64,000 nt of DNA, taken from Heracleum sosnowskyi (taxonomy: Eukaryota; Streptophyta; Magnoliopsida; Apiales; Apiaceae). The notes under the pieces are model-generated. The model saw nothing but the letters and a program-made list of their open reading frames with translations. It had not been told where the DNA came from and searched no databases. Both the position numbers and the translations under genes were made by a program. Within the stretch, counting starts at the first letter, position 1, and each line of letters opens with the position of its first letter. The DNA lies in assembly GCA_030848705.1 (NCBI GenBank), contig CM061240.1:22897001-22961000 (forward strand). Reading direction: 5' to 3'. Below are positions 9,661 through 19,769 of this stretch, in pieces.

Positions 9661-11955
9661 TCATCGAATAACAGATACCCGATATCTTTATCGGAAAATA
9701 ATATTTAACATATACAGAAAATATATTTACTTCTGATCTAAAGAAATATCATACGCCCTTAACCTAGGGCATTTATAAACAAATCTGGCTTATAGCTGAT
9801 ATCCCATATCTAGCTTATAAGTCCCAACGTCAAGTCATAACCTCGAGTATCGCTATATATAGCAGTTCGAAAACAAGCATGCAATTTATATATCGCATTT
9901 GCATATCATATATGAAAACAGTTATTATCACAACAACAGTAGTATAGGTTTCGAAAACTTGCCTGGTGGTGAGGTAGGGGTAGTGTGCCTCGGGTTGATC
10001 CGGCGATCTATACATAGTCAAAATATCCGAGGTTAATCACTTAACACTTTCATGATACTAAGCACGTACTATCTCAAGTAACAAGTTCATTTTCAAGTTA
10101 ACGCTTTAAGAACTTCCACTCGCGTAAGTTTGTTCACGCATTTTTATAAAATAGAGATTAAATCCTTTTAACACGAAATCTTTTCGAGGGTCTTCCTAAA
10201 CGTACCTAGCATGTTAACAAAAAGTTTCACATTCTAATAAGTCGCCTAAGGAGTTTGATCATTGCCTCAAAGTTGGCTAAGTGGTATAGTTCGGTTTCGC
10301 GAAACATCCTTTACTAAAATACTCGTTTCTCCTAAACCGTAAATCGGATTCACATGATCTTCGCACCAAAACGAACCTTGAAACAAGACCTACAATATAC
10401 TAGGCAGTGGTGAACTTGGACAGAAGTCCTTATGTTCGAATATCACAAACAAAACAGGGTTAAGGAAAATCGGGCATTACAACGACTATGTTTTAACGAT
10501 TCCAAAGTTTAATCATAAACTTTACATGTTCAATCCAACCAAACCATCAAGTCAATTTCTCAACATCATAACTAATCCATAAACATCATCAACCATAGTC
10601 AAAACCAACATCTACTTATTCATCCTCAAAACAACATCAAACTTTCATCGAAATCACTTAATCATCCTAATGATCATACTAACTAAACTATACTTAAAAC
10701 TAACCATATAAATCAATTTATAACTAAGGGTTTCAAGAGTTTATACCTTCCTTGATGCTTGATATACACTAACAATAGTTTATAATCCTTCCTTGAGCTT
10801 TGAACAAACCTTAACAAGCTTAATCCTTAAGAACAAAATCAAGAACACAAAAGGTTACTATTCATTTCACTATTCACCCTCATCTTTAATCAAGGATTTG
10901 AAGATGTTAACCTTAATGGATGATTCTAGGATTTAGAGAATACCTTAGTTTGGAAATATGGAAGCTTTAGAATCCAAGAACATGATTTATGGATGAGTGG
11001 AAGATGATTTCTTGAAAAAGTATCTTGATTTTCTTGAAAATGGCCGAATATTTATTCTTCAAATGAGGAGAGTTTTCTTGATTTTTTTTGGGTCTTGGTT
11101 ACTTTTGACAAAGATGAGATATTTTGTAGTTTAAAGTGGTGAGTCATCACATTTTGTCTTGTCATCGGGACACTTGTCGCGCTGTGGGAGAGTTGGAGAT
11201 AAAGTAGCTTTACTGGTTCGTTCTCTTTCATATGGATGATACAATTGTTGCATTCCTTGGATTAATCTTGTTACATGTTACTTCCATGTCTATATTTAAT
11301 CCTGTAAGTGTCGCATTGTTCCGTCGCCGCTTAATCTCGTAGAATGTTCGCAGGGTTTCTTAAGTGTTCTATCGAAGTAGTTTACCGTAACCGTCCTTGA
11401 CATTACTAATTCTTTTATTAAATCCATATCCATGGAATTGATAATTTAAATCCTCCAATATTTTCAAATAATGATTAATCCGTCCGTTATTGGTGAAATT
11501 TCGGAGAAAACAGAAATGCTATTTTTCCGATTCTGACAGCTTTTGCATTCCTTCATTTACATCGTAGATCACTAATACGACTTTGAAAGTTCATTATACC
11601 GTCCCGTACATAGTGTGGTCTGAAAAACTTTTTAAATGGAAAAGTTACTATTCATCAGTAGTTCTTAAATAAGTACAAAATTTGGGGATATTACAATATA
11701 CATAAGTGACATAAAGTCACGAGGTATCGAAAGTCAAAGTTTTTTCAACAAAAGTGAATATATCACTGAACTACATAATCCGAATAACGGTCAAAAGCAA
11801 AAGTACTACAAGTCATCTAGTCACCATCCACAAAAGTGAGTCTGGTCAGCCTATCTCTAACCCAAAAGGGATATTGCTATATATCGGAACCATCCCACAA
11901 AATTGGCACTACTAACGGCCGTCGGAGTTTAGAGAACTAAGCTATCTGTCATCTA

Positions 11956-12282
11956 TCAAGGCTCCTCCGTCGGGCAGGTCAGGCTCCTGACGAGCGCCAT
12001 GGCATATATCCAAATCAACTCCGTAGCCTGACGGGACACTAGTCCCTCAGTAGTAACCTGATCCCTCTCAGTGGAATCATCAGCCTCAGTAGACTCTTTA
12101 TCAGTAATAATACGGGAGGTAGGAAACTCAGACACTGTCATAGGGTCCTCCTTTGGATCCTCGTCCGGGTCCTCTGAATCCTCCTCTGGATCCTCCTCTG
12201 AATCCTTCATGGGATCCTCCATAGGGTCCTCCTCGGCCCCCAGCAGAGCAGCGTCATGCTGGGCCTCAAACTCGTCAGCCTC
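11956..12282 (-). pseudogene. Acidic leader ORF of E2, shortened relative of the E1 leader ORF
   Basis: The frame is open from just after a TAG at 12283-12285. It begins EADEFEAQHDAALL, then has an acidic repeat of DPEED/EDPDEDP type, and ends VSRQATELIWIYAMALVRSL followed by a short tail. Start and end both match the E1 ORF at 6980-7663, while the middle is about half as long. Conservation of both ends in two clearly diverged copies argues that the ORF is real. The serine-rich plus-strand ORF over it is a shadow. Confidence 0.5.
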
Positions 12283-12471
12283 CTAGGCCGTGAATACCTA
12301 TACAGATGAAAGTTACGTTACTATCGTGGAGTTAAAAAGTTCATTTGCGGGTTTTAACGGTTAGTGCTACATCCGGTAGCCCAACCACGAACTCGATGGG
12401 AGTTCTAATTATTATTATTATTGCGTTTATTATTCCTAAAGCCCTATCATTTCTGAGATTTATAACTATAC

Positions 12472-12483
12472 GCTCTGATACCA
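12472..12483 (-). other. Primer binding site of E2 (iMet type)
   Basis: The minus strand reads TGGTATCAGAGC, complementary to the initiator tRNA-Met 3' end, four bases from the LTR edge at 12488. It orients E2 on the minus strand. Confidence 0.85.
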
Positions 12484-12487
12484 TTTC

Positions 12488-13790
12488 TATAACACCCCCA
12501 GATCTGGGGTCGGAGATCTAGGTTGTCACACTCTCTTTTTCTAGTTAAACACTTGATACTTGAATCATAATAATAAATCAACACACACTGTGACCCCACA
12601 ATATATATACTCACACCAGTTATAGTCTCAGAAATGAAGTTACATAAATAGCAGTCATATGATCCATAATGTAAAGTTATTACAACCCAAAAGTAATTGC
12701 ACTAGAAACCTGCTACCAATATGATTTCTACTTGAAACCATAAAGGCGGCGCAAACATTTGTTCTTGTTCATTAATATACATAAGTCATACTTATAAATA
12801 AACTAGAGTAGCAAGAGCTGTACTCCAAACCAACTCAGCCTTTTTACCTGCGGTGCTGCAATAACAACTCTACGGAACGTCCGCACGTCCCTGACGCACT
12901 TCCAAGCGGTGAGGTAAGTCATGGCCATCTACCCTAGCTGTTGTGTTGTGATATATATAAAAGAAACAATAGTGAGCACTATAGCCCAGCAATAATATAA
13001 AGTAGTTTAAATAAACTCTGTAAGCTTTTTATATCATTTGAAAGATTTGAATTCTCATTTGTATACAGAATGATCTTTTAAAAGTAATCTTCTCGTCAAA
13101 ACATTTCCATACAGTTCAAGTACTGTATGAGGTATAATACTTGTTAAAATATTATTAATAATTTTCCGTAACTGGTATCTGACCAAGTTACAAAGCACTA
13201 CCGAATACCAACTGGAAAGGGGAAACTATATAGGGACACGCATTTCGGTATACGAAGATCAGTCGTATAACCGCTTAACTTCTCTACTAGTAGATGGATA
13301 ATCCCGAAGGTCATTACCCTAAGCCACATATGGGCTTTTAATTCCACTGGACCGGTGTCAACACAGTCGCATATGGGCTTTTAATTCCACTAGCTGATTT
13401 CTTTACCACTGGACCGGTGTCAACCCAGACGCTTACTTACACATGGCGACATCAAGGCTATAATTAGATGGACTGTGCGTTACTCGCCCACTTACACTAG
13501 CCGATTTCTAGTTCCCCGAAGAATCCTATCTATAACTGGAACAGATGCTACTCCAAGTTCCCCAAACACATGCTTGTTGATAGGTTATTATATAATCAAC
13601 ATTCTTACTTCTTGGAAATATTTGGAAGTAAGTCACAATATGGGTTGACCGTTGTCAACTGACCTCGATTATCGAGTATAGTTCTTTGACATCACGACAT
13701 GGGAGTTCATTGTAAAATATCTTTAGTTCTGATAAGTCAGAAAACCAAAACATAATTGCTTTCGATGAAAGAGACAATTGAAAGCATCTG
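12488..13790 (-). mobile_element. 5' LTR of E2, left part (continues at 52491)
   Basis: The edge TATAACACCCCCAGATCTGG parallels the E1 edge TGTAACAGCCCCAGATCCGG. The first G of the terminal TG has become A. The piece includes imperfect duplications around 13325-13430 (CATATGGGCTTTTAATTCCA twice, CTGGACCGGTGTCAAC twice). It stops at the TSD atctg (13786-13790), where copia element B entered, and resumes after the second atctg at 52486-52490. The rejoined LTR is about 3.8 kb, close to that of E1. Confidence 0.85.
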
Positions 13791-14032
13791 TGTTAGGTCC
13801 AAAGTATCGTAGAAGGGGGGGTTGAATACGATACTCACAAATAATTTAATTTCGTTCGCGGATTAATCTTCCAGTTCTATAACGAAATCAAACACACCAA
13901 ACCAAATCAAGTTTCGGGGAATATATCTTTTTATAAATATAAACCTCGAGGGGTGCTACAATTTCTAATCCGTAGATTAGCGTCAATGAGTTTAAGGTAA
14001 CACAAATACACAACAATAATCAAGTTCTGAGC
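13791..14032 (-). repeat. 3' LTR of B, part 1
   Basis: Identical by eye to 51359-51600. It ends with the A target site tgagc (14028-14032). It carries the U5 hairpin at 13803-13835. Confidence 0.93.
13803..13835 (-). other. U5 hairpin of B (3' LTR copy)
   Basis: Arms AGTATCGTA and TACGATACT (9 bp, perfect) enclose the loop GAAGGGGGGGTTGAA on the plus strand. It lies 12 bases from the LTR end. The same fold with different arm sequence is in A, C and D. Confidence 0.8.
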
Positions 14033-14641
14033 TGTTGCCCAGTAAATAACAAATGTAGAAGGGGGTTGAATACAATTGTATAAGATTCTCGACTTTATAT
14101 AACACAAATATGAAAGATCAATAACAATAACAATAACAGCTTTATTAACTTTGATATAAAACTGTTACAAACTCTCTTAAGAAATTCTGATGTTCTTAAG
14201 AGCTGCTAGCTTACAAAAACTCTCTCAAGAAATTCTGTTCTTAAGAGCTTCTCTTCGATTATGTTCTCTCTCGAATGAATACATAAATCGAAACCAAAAC
14301 TGTGTTTATATAGTGCACACAGCTTCTCTATCAATTACAAGATAAGTCCTAATCATAACAAAGATAGAAACATATCTTTAATCGATAGCTACATTCTACA
14401 AACCAGGAACAAATAGAATAAACTTCCATGTTTATCTAGACTCCAAATATAACTCGAAGTAGGAATCCTGATCAGCTTCAAGTCCTGATGATCAAACCTG
14501 ATCATAGTCTGAGTAGGAATCCTGATGATCAATAAGATACGGACGCTTGATCAAATACTGATGACCATGCAATACTGATGACGTCAGCAATCCTGATCAG
14601 TTGAGTCTAGCTTCTGACGATCATTGAATTCTGATCTAACA
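14033..14641 (-). repeat. 3' LTR of A
   Basis: 609 bp, TGTTGCCC to TCTAACA on the plus strand. The half nearest 14641 (about 14456-14640, which is U3) is crowded with CCTGATCAG, CCTGATGATCA and ACTGATGA variants, the A-specific motif. Confidence 0.94.
14049..14079 (-). other. U5 hairpin of A (3' LTR copy, one mismatch)
   Basis: Arms ACAAATGTA and TACAATTGT enclose GAAGGGGGTTGAA. The fifth base of the first arm is A here but T in the other LTR (38627-38657), where the stem is perfect, so this copy has lost one pair. Confidence 0.72.
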
Positions 14642-14655
14642 ATCTCCCCCAATCT
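14642..14655 (-). other. Polypurine tract of A
   Basis: The minus strand reads AGATTGGGGGAGAT directly before the 3' LTR. The same ATTGGGGGAGAT tract precedes the 3' LTR in C and D. Confidence 0.85.
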
Positions 14656-14750
14656 CATACTTTGTGAAATAAAGTATAGATTCCAAATATTCAATGATGT
14701 CAAAAACATGTATCAAAATGTACGAGTATCTTCAGAAACAACTTATCTGT

Positions 14751-17700
14751 TTAAGCTTTGTGATAGAACAGATTCATCTTCAAGAAGTTGGATAATAAAC
14801 TTTCTTCTTTTTCTTCAAGAATTTGAATCAGTCTTTCCTTAAGATTTCTGAGTTCTTCATCTTCCTCATTAATCTGGTAGATAGCTGCTCTGAGATTCTG
14901 TATGGAGTTTCTCTGTAGACTGTGCTCTTCAAGCAAAAGATAAGCAATTTCCTTCCCATCAGGATTGAGAGAAAGATGAGTCATGCCAAAATTTACTTCT
15001 TTAACAGCAGTACCCCTTTGCATTTCCACATCCTGACCTCTTTGATTTAAGTACATGGGAGTATAATTACCATTGAAATTACTGTTTCCATCCAGTCTTC
15101 TTCTTATAGTTGACAAAATCATGTCACTCCATTCTTTGTACACTTGGCTCTTCCATCTTAACAGATAGTGAACATATTTCAGTTCCTGTGTAGTTTTCAT
15201 CAGCAGATCTTGAATAGATAGAATCTTCACACTACCATCTTTCATGAAGTACAGAAGCTTTTCTTTCTTTTCAAAACCATCATGACAATCTATAACTATA
15301 TCAACAGCTAATAAATTGTTCAGGTTTTCAGAAGTTAAAGTACCTCCAATTTCTGTCAAGGAGTAAGGATCAACATATGACATATTCAGATATTCACCAT
15401 CTCTGTGTCCAATACCTCCTCTTGAATTACTTGACAATTGCTTCAGATTTGAAAACATCTTTAACCAGAGTGTTTTTGATCTAGCCATATCAGACAAATC
15501 AACAACACTTGAAGCGCTTGTAATAATTCCACCAGACTGAAAATTGATAGGTGTATCACAACTTAATGTGCTAATATGTTTCCACTTCTTGTATTTCTCC
15601 TTTTCATGAGCGTAGCTTCTTTCAAGTAAAGATTCTTGTCTGCTTGAATTTCTCCATTTTCTTTCATTTGAAACTTTAAGCCTTTGTAGATAGAGATTAA
15701 AATCTTCATTTGTTCTCTTTGTAATATCTCTTCTTCTGGCTTCTTCTTCTTCATCTACTTCTTTGTTGTGACAATCAACAACAGTAGATAAGATTATCAA
15801 ATCAACCTCTTGCAAAATTTCAGATTCGTCAGGATCTTGAATATTGTCAGGATTAGAATCTTCAATTTGATTTGTATTGCTGAGAGTTGATTTACTTGAT
15901 TTTCTTCTCAATTCAGGTTCTTCTTCAACAATTCCATCATCACCAAAAGTAGATCTGTCAGGAACTACTAGAGTTTGAATAGGTTCAGGAATTTCTTCAA
16001 TTCTTAACCCTCTAGACCTTGTCTGTCTAGGTACTATTTGAGTTGAAGAACCTCTTTTACTTCTTCTAGCACCTCTCCTACCTCTGCTTCCTCTACCTCT
16101 AGCAGGAGCAGTATAGCTTTCCATTGTCTCTCTTTGTAGTCTCAAGAATTCTTCATGTGAGAGATCTGGATATTCTTCACTTGCTGTAGAGAGTGCTTTT
16201 CTGGCAAATAATTGTTGAACTCTTTTATCAGTGTGATAAAGAGTAACAATTCTACCGTCTTTTGTAGAAAACTTCTGGAATAAATTTGATGCATCTTCAG
16301 GATTATCAATAATCACATCTTCATCACCTTCAGGAATTGTAGCAAGAATGTGTCCATGACCAGGTGTCAGGATTTGATCTTCCGTCAGGATCTGAGATTG
16401 CACCAATGTTCTTACTGTCTTAACTCCAGAATCAGAAACATGAGTTGACTGCGTTGTTTGACTTTGAGAAGTTTGAATTGTAGACTTCAAAACCGCAGCA
16501 TCAGAGGTTTCTCCTTGTATCACTTTGTCACCACCATCATCTCCAGTATCATCATCATTATTTCTTAATACTAGATCAGGTGTACATTTTGTCTGAATAA
16601 CCTTCTCCCCCTTTTTGACATCAGGATTTGACAATAATTGCAAAATTAAGGAAAGAGAGGCTTGAATTTCAGTTACCTTAGTATCCAGAGAATCAATTCT
16701 TTGATTGATGGAGGTTTGTTCTGAAATAACAGATTTCACTTGGGATTCCACTACCCTCAGTTGTAAAGTAGTAGGCACCTTTGTAAAATTATTAAAGATA
16801 TCAGTCCTCACTTTTTCAGTTGAACCCTTGATAGAATCAATCTCACTTTTCAGGCTTTTGGATAACAGAGTAGTAGCCTTCAGATGATTCTTCAAGTCTT
16901 GATTCTCTATAGACTTCACTGCATTATAGGCATGTTCAATAGCAGAAGAAAAACTGATAGATTCATCAGAATTGTGCCATGAATTGTTCCATTCATTCTG
17001 TCTAAATGCCTCTGCAGGATCAAAGGAGGGAGTAGAAAAATCTTGTCTCTGATCTTTCCCAGTGAAAGCATTGCTAGCCATATATGTACTTGATGAACCA
17101 AAATTAGTTCCAAGACTAATCTTGAGTGCTGTAGCAAGCTGTTCCTTCTCTTTTCTATTCTCATTATCATCATCACTATCATCATCAGAATTATCATCAT
17201 CAGAACCATGAGATATATCAGGATCAGGAATTGCAATACCTTTCATTTTATCCTGTGATTCTGAGATAGGATGATCCATTGGTCTTGAACGAAGTGGCTG
17301 TATCAAAATAGGCTCAGTATCAGGAGCACCACTAACGTCAGGATGAACATCGTCAGGATTTGATATGCGTGCATCAGTATTTGCTACCAATGGTTCTTGT
17401 GGAGCTTGAGGTTCAGAAGCTGCTTCAACACTTTGAGCTAAAGGTTCTTGTGTGCTTCCCTCATTGACAATGTTCTCGACCAATCTTTCAACAGAAGCTG
17501 TAGCGTTGCCTGCATCTTCACTTTGAGAAGATGGTTCTTGTGTAGCTGGAATGTTGATGTCTTCATTCTCCCTTTGAGAAAATGGTTCTTGTGTGACCAT
17601 TCCACTAGCTAAGCCTTCACCCAAACTTTGATTGAGTGGTTCTTGTGTGGCAGGATCACCAGTAGCTGCTGAATTACTCTGAAATTCAGGTTCTTGTGGG

Positions 17701-18491
17701 CTTGATCCTTTCAGCTTCTTCTGTCTCTGATAGACTAACTCTTCTGCATTCCTCTTTTTCTTTGATGTAGGTGTAAGACCAACCAAGGAAGCAGTTGTAG
17801 AAACCTTCTCCCAAGAATGTCCTCGAATCTGAGATGGAGAGGCTGGAGAGTCTGATATAGAGACAACTTTTGTTGCTGCATCAGGAATACTAACATCAGG
17901 ATTTGATGTCTGAATATCAGTATCCTTCATTTGCACTGTCAAAGGAATATGATACCTGCTCTTTGATAATTTCCTTGTCTTTTGTGGTTTTGACGAAGGT
18001 ACCACAACTTTAGTAGCAGTATCAGCAACTTCCTTGTTCACATTCATCACAGAGGATATAGGTAAGGCATCCTCTGAATCACTTTCATCAATCAACCTTA
18101 ACTTCCTTTTTACAGGAACATTCTTAATAACCTTATCAGCTTTCTTGACCAGGACCCCTTGTACACCCCCTTGTATCTTCTTTTTAGTGAGTGGTGTAGA
18201 GGAAAAATCCTTTGAACCTGATTGCCTTCCAGACACATCAGTTCTAGCTGATTTCTCTGATTTTACAACTAAAGTCTTTTGAGAGACAGTAGAGGTGGTT
18301 GTTAACTGTTTAGACTGTTTAGGTTGCATGCTTGTGTCAGGAACAAGGTGGGTTGGTCCTTGTACCATAGCATTAGAAAGTAGTCCATAATGAGTAGGCA
18401 TTTTCTGATGTAAGAAAAACCTAACCTCATCAGGAATAAAAGCATTTCCGCACAAAATATTTTGCCATATCAGGATTAAAAAAAAACTCAA
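14751..18491 (-). CDS. ORF3 of A: large post-pol protein, unknown function
   Basis: An open frame of 1246 codons lies between pol and the 3' LTR, where Sireviruses carry an extra (often called env-like) ORF. The frame starts at a non-ATG codon; the first ATG is at residue 31 (18401). The N-terminal half is Ser/Thr/Gln-rich with repeated QEP boxes. A coiled-coil-like stretch (about 540-630) ends in PDVKKGEK, matching the KKGEK that follows the coiled coil in ORF3 of C. A basic RG/RR stretch (about 790-812) could bind nucleic acid or act as a nuclear signal. The C-terminal 400 residues are helical and charged. I see no signal peptide or convincing membrane anchor, so 'envelope' is not supported here. 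The N-terminal domain found in B and C appears to be missing. Confidence 0.75.
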   Translation of the reverse strand: MSFFLILIWQNILCGNAFIPDEVRFFLHQKMPTHYGLLSNAMVQGPTHLVPDTSMQPKQSKQLTTTSTVSQKTLVVKSEKSARTDVSGRQSGSKDFSSTPLTKKKIQGGVQGVLVKKADKVIKNVPVKRKLRLIDESDSEDALPISSVMNVNKEVADTATKVVVPSSKPQKTRKLSKSRYHIPLTVQMKDTDIQTSNPDVSIPDAATKVVSISDSPASPSQIRGHSWEKVSTTASLVGLTPTSKKKRNAEELVYQRQKKLKGSSPQEPEFQSNSAATGDPATQEPLNQSLGEGLASGMVTQEPFSQRENEDINIPATQEPSSQSEDAGNATASVERLVENIVNEGSTQEPLAQSVEAASEPQAPQEPLVANTDARISNPDDVHPDVSGAPDTEPILIQPLRSRPMDHPISESQDKMKGIAIPDPDISHGSDDDNSDDDSDDDNENRKEKEQLATALKISLGTNFGSSSTYMASNAFTGKDQRQDFSTPSFDPAEAFRQNEWNNSWHNSDESISFSSAIEHAYNAVKSIENQDLKNHLKATTLLSKSLKSEIDSIKGSTEKVRTDIFNNFTKVPTTLQLRVVESQVKSVISEQTSINQRIDSLDTKVTEIQASLSLILQLLSNPDVKKGEKVIQTKCTPDLVLRNNDDDTGDDGGDKVIQGETSDAAVLKSTIQTSQSQTTQSTHVSDSGVKTVRTLVQSQILTEDQILTPGHGHILATIPEGDEDVIIDNPEDASNLFQKFSTKDGRIVTLYHTDKRVQQLFARKALSTASEEYPDLSHEEFLRLQRETMESYTAPARGRGSRGRRGARRSKRGSSTQIVPRQTRSRGLRIEEIPEPIQTLVVPDRSTFGDDGIVEEEPELRRKSSKSTLSNTNQIEDSNPDNIQDPDESEILQEVDLIILSTVVDCHNKEVDEEEEARRRDITKRTNEDFNLYLQRLKVSNERKWRNSSRQESLLERSYAHEKEKYKKWKHISTLSCDTPINFQSGGIITSASSVVDLSDMARSKTLWLKMFSNLKQLSSNSRGGIGHRDGEYLNMSYVDPYSLTEIGGTLTSENLNNLLAVDIVIDCHDGFEKKEKLLYFMKDGSVKILSIQDLLMKTTQELKYVHYLLRWKSQVYKEWSDMILSTIRRRLDGNSNFNGNYTPMYLNQRGQDVEMQRGTAVKEVNFGMTHLSLNPDGKEIAYLLLEEHSLQRNSIQNLRAAIYQINEEDEELRNLKERLIQILEEKEESLLSNFLKMNLFYHKA

Positions 18492-18794
18492 TAAGATTAA
18501 AATAAAATTTTATTTAAGAAAACAAAATTTATTTTAACAATCCTGAATAGCGTTTTGGTTTAAGAAAAATAACCAAATTAATGGTCATAGAATTAAAACA
18601 CGCTTACCAGCAAACGAGGCAAAAATATTTATGGAAAACCGAACCGTCTCATCGAGATTGTAGAAATGACCTGCACCCTTAATACACATTCTCTATAAAA
18701 GAGAACTGTTAAGCATAATCATCATATATCTATTAAAACACAAACCCTCTCCAGAGAAAAACTTACGAAAACCTTTCACCTTCTTTGTTTTTCA
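18492..18794. other. Bidirectional spacer between ORF3 and the antisense gene of A
   Basis: AT-rich, with no sense ORF. It contains a TATA-like box for the plus-strand gene that starts at 18795. Confidence 0.5.
18692..18702 (+). promoter_or_regulatory. Putative TATA box of the antisense gene
   Basis: CTCTATAAAAG lies about 95 bases before the ATG at 18795, a usual spacing for a plant core promoter plus a short leader. The intervening bases are C/A-rich and contain no upstream ATG that I can see. The call is inferred from position and composition only. Confidence 0.45.
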
Positions 18795-19214
18795 ATGGCT
18801 GCCAACAATCAAAACAACATACCTGATGAAGAACTTGATAGAATTTGGCAACAAATGGATGAGGCTCTAGCAGAGATTGCAGAGCAAGAGGGACCTCAGC
18901 CTATTCCTGATCCACATGAGCATCATGCTTTTGTGAATGCAATGGCTGATGTGCTTCTTCATAACTTCCATCAGGCAAATCCTGATTGGAATCCTCTTGA
19001 AAATCTCATCGTTGTCAATGAAGAGGATGAAGACGATTGGGATGATGAAGAGGATGAGGATGAAGATGATGAAGAGCTCGTCCGAGAGCTTGAGAAACGT
19101 AAGAAGAGAATCCGTGATGCTTGTATGTCATGCAAGTTGGAGGCACGGAGGCGTCCCGGTGGTCACGGTGACGATCCGCCTTCAAGTAAATCAGCTCCTC
19201 TTCTTGTCTCTTAA
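18795..19214 (+). CDS. Antisense ORF inside element A, acidic 139-aa protein, unknown
   Basis: This ORF runs opposite to gag, pol and ORF3 of A, in the spacer between pol and ORF3, so it is not a shadow of a sense gene. It opens ATGGCTGCCAACAATCAA in a strong plant start context. It encodes an acidic protein with a long Asp/Glu run at about 75-92, followed by a basic RELEKRKKRIRD helix and a Gly/Pro-rich tail. A TATA-like box lies upstream. AATGAA-type signals near 19395 could serve polyadenylation. It contains the AAATCCTGATTGG form of the A motif. I do not recognise the family. It could be a captured gene or an element-specific regulator. Confidence 0.5.
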   Translation: MAANNQNNIPDEELDRIWQQMDEALAEIAEQEGPQPIPDPHEHHAFVNAMADVLLHNFHQANPDWNPLENLIVVNEEDEDDWDDEEDEDEDDEELVRELEKRKKRIRDACMSCKLEARRRPGGHGDDPPSSKSAPLLVS

Positions 19215-19769
19215 AGAAGGAACAAGAGACCTTCCAGTTCTGAAGGACTGTGAAGCTGCTCAGGAGCATTCATGCTAATTTACAGGGCACGTGTTCATGC
19301 TTATCTGTAAAGCACGAGTTCCTGAGTAGAAAATAGACTAGGAAAACAAATATGTAATTTCCATATTTCATGTGTAATGTATCTTCAAGTATTAATGAAA
19401 TTTGTCTATTTTCTCAATTGTTTGCTTCCTGTACTTGCCTGCAAAATTTGTTAGTAACACTCAAAGTGGTATAGAGATGATAAATAATAAACTCTGTTAA
19501 TAATGAAATTGAAATTGATAATTAAGACTGAAAACTTAATGAAAGACTAAGTAATAATCTAATTGTCCAGAGTTTACCAGGAGTGTTGATGACAAATTAG
19601 CATAGAACCTCTGGTTTTCATACCAGCTTCAATCATCTGAGCATCAGGATTTGACCAGTTGACTTCCTGTCAGGATTGAGTCCTATCAGGATTTGATCAA
19701 AGATACATACCTTTCTGAATAACCATCAGGATTTGACAGTTATTAGGATTTCCTCTCTGTAGCTTTTCC
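19215..19769. other. A spacer, 3' side of pol, with a motif cluster
   Basis: No ORF on the sense strand. Between 19636 and 19755 lie five copies of CATCAGGATTTGA or close variants (TGTCAGGATTGA, TATCAGGATTTGA, ATTAGGATT). The first part holds the 3' UTR-like tail of the antisense gene. Confidence 0.65.

Larger units (their letters stand above)
7817..11695 (-). mobile_element. 5' LTR of gypsy element E1 (3.88 kb)
   Basis: The LTR runs from TGTAACAGCCCC (plus-strand left edge, next to the primer site) to GGATATTACA at the right. Its right-hand 2065 bases match the partial copy at 1-2053. It contains a 74-bp tandem duplication (8541-8688) and an AT-rich repeat array (about 9280-9660). The right flank is atata. 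The left TSD lies outside the window, so it cannot be checked. No gene is seen inside; short ORFs such as 9830-10021 recur in both LTRs. Confidence 0.92.
11696..12487 (-). mobile_element. Leader of the older gypsy element E2, cut by E1
   Basis: From 11696 the sequence matches the E1 leader (6760-6960 region), not an LTR, so E1 inserted into the leader of a related minus-strand element. The rest of E2 would lie left of the window. The segment holds a degraded acidic ORF and a primer site. Confidence 0.8.

Noticed and set aside
12071..12286. Serine-rich plus-strand ORF
   Set aside because: Exact shadow of the acidic leader ORF on the other strand (GAG/GAT-rich codons read backwards give Ser).
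12488..12492. E2 LTR tips TA instead of TG as a new element type
   Set aside because: Homology to the E1 tips shows simple G-to-A decay at each end; no need for a new terminus class.
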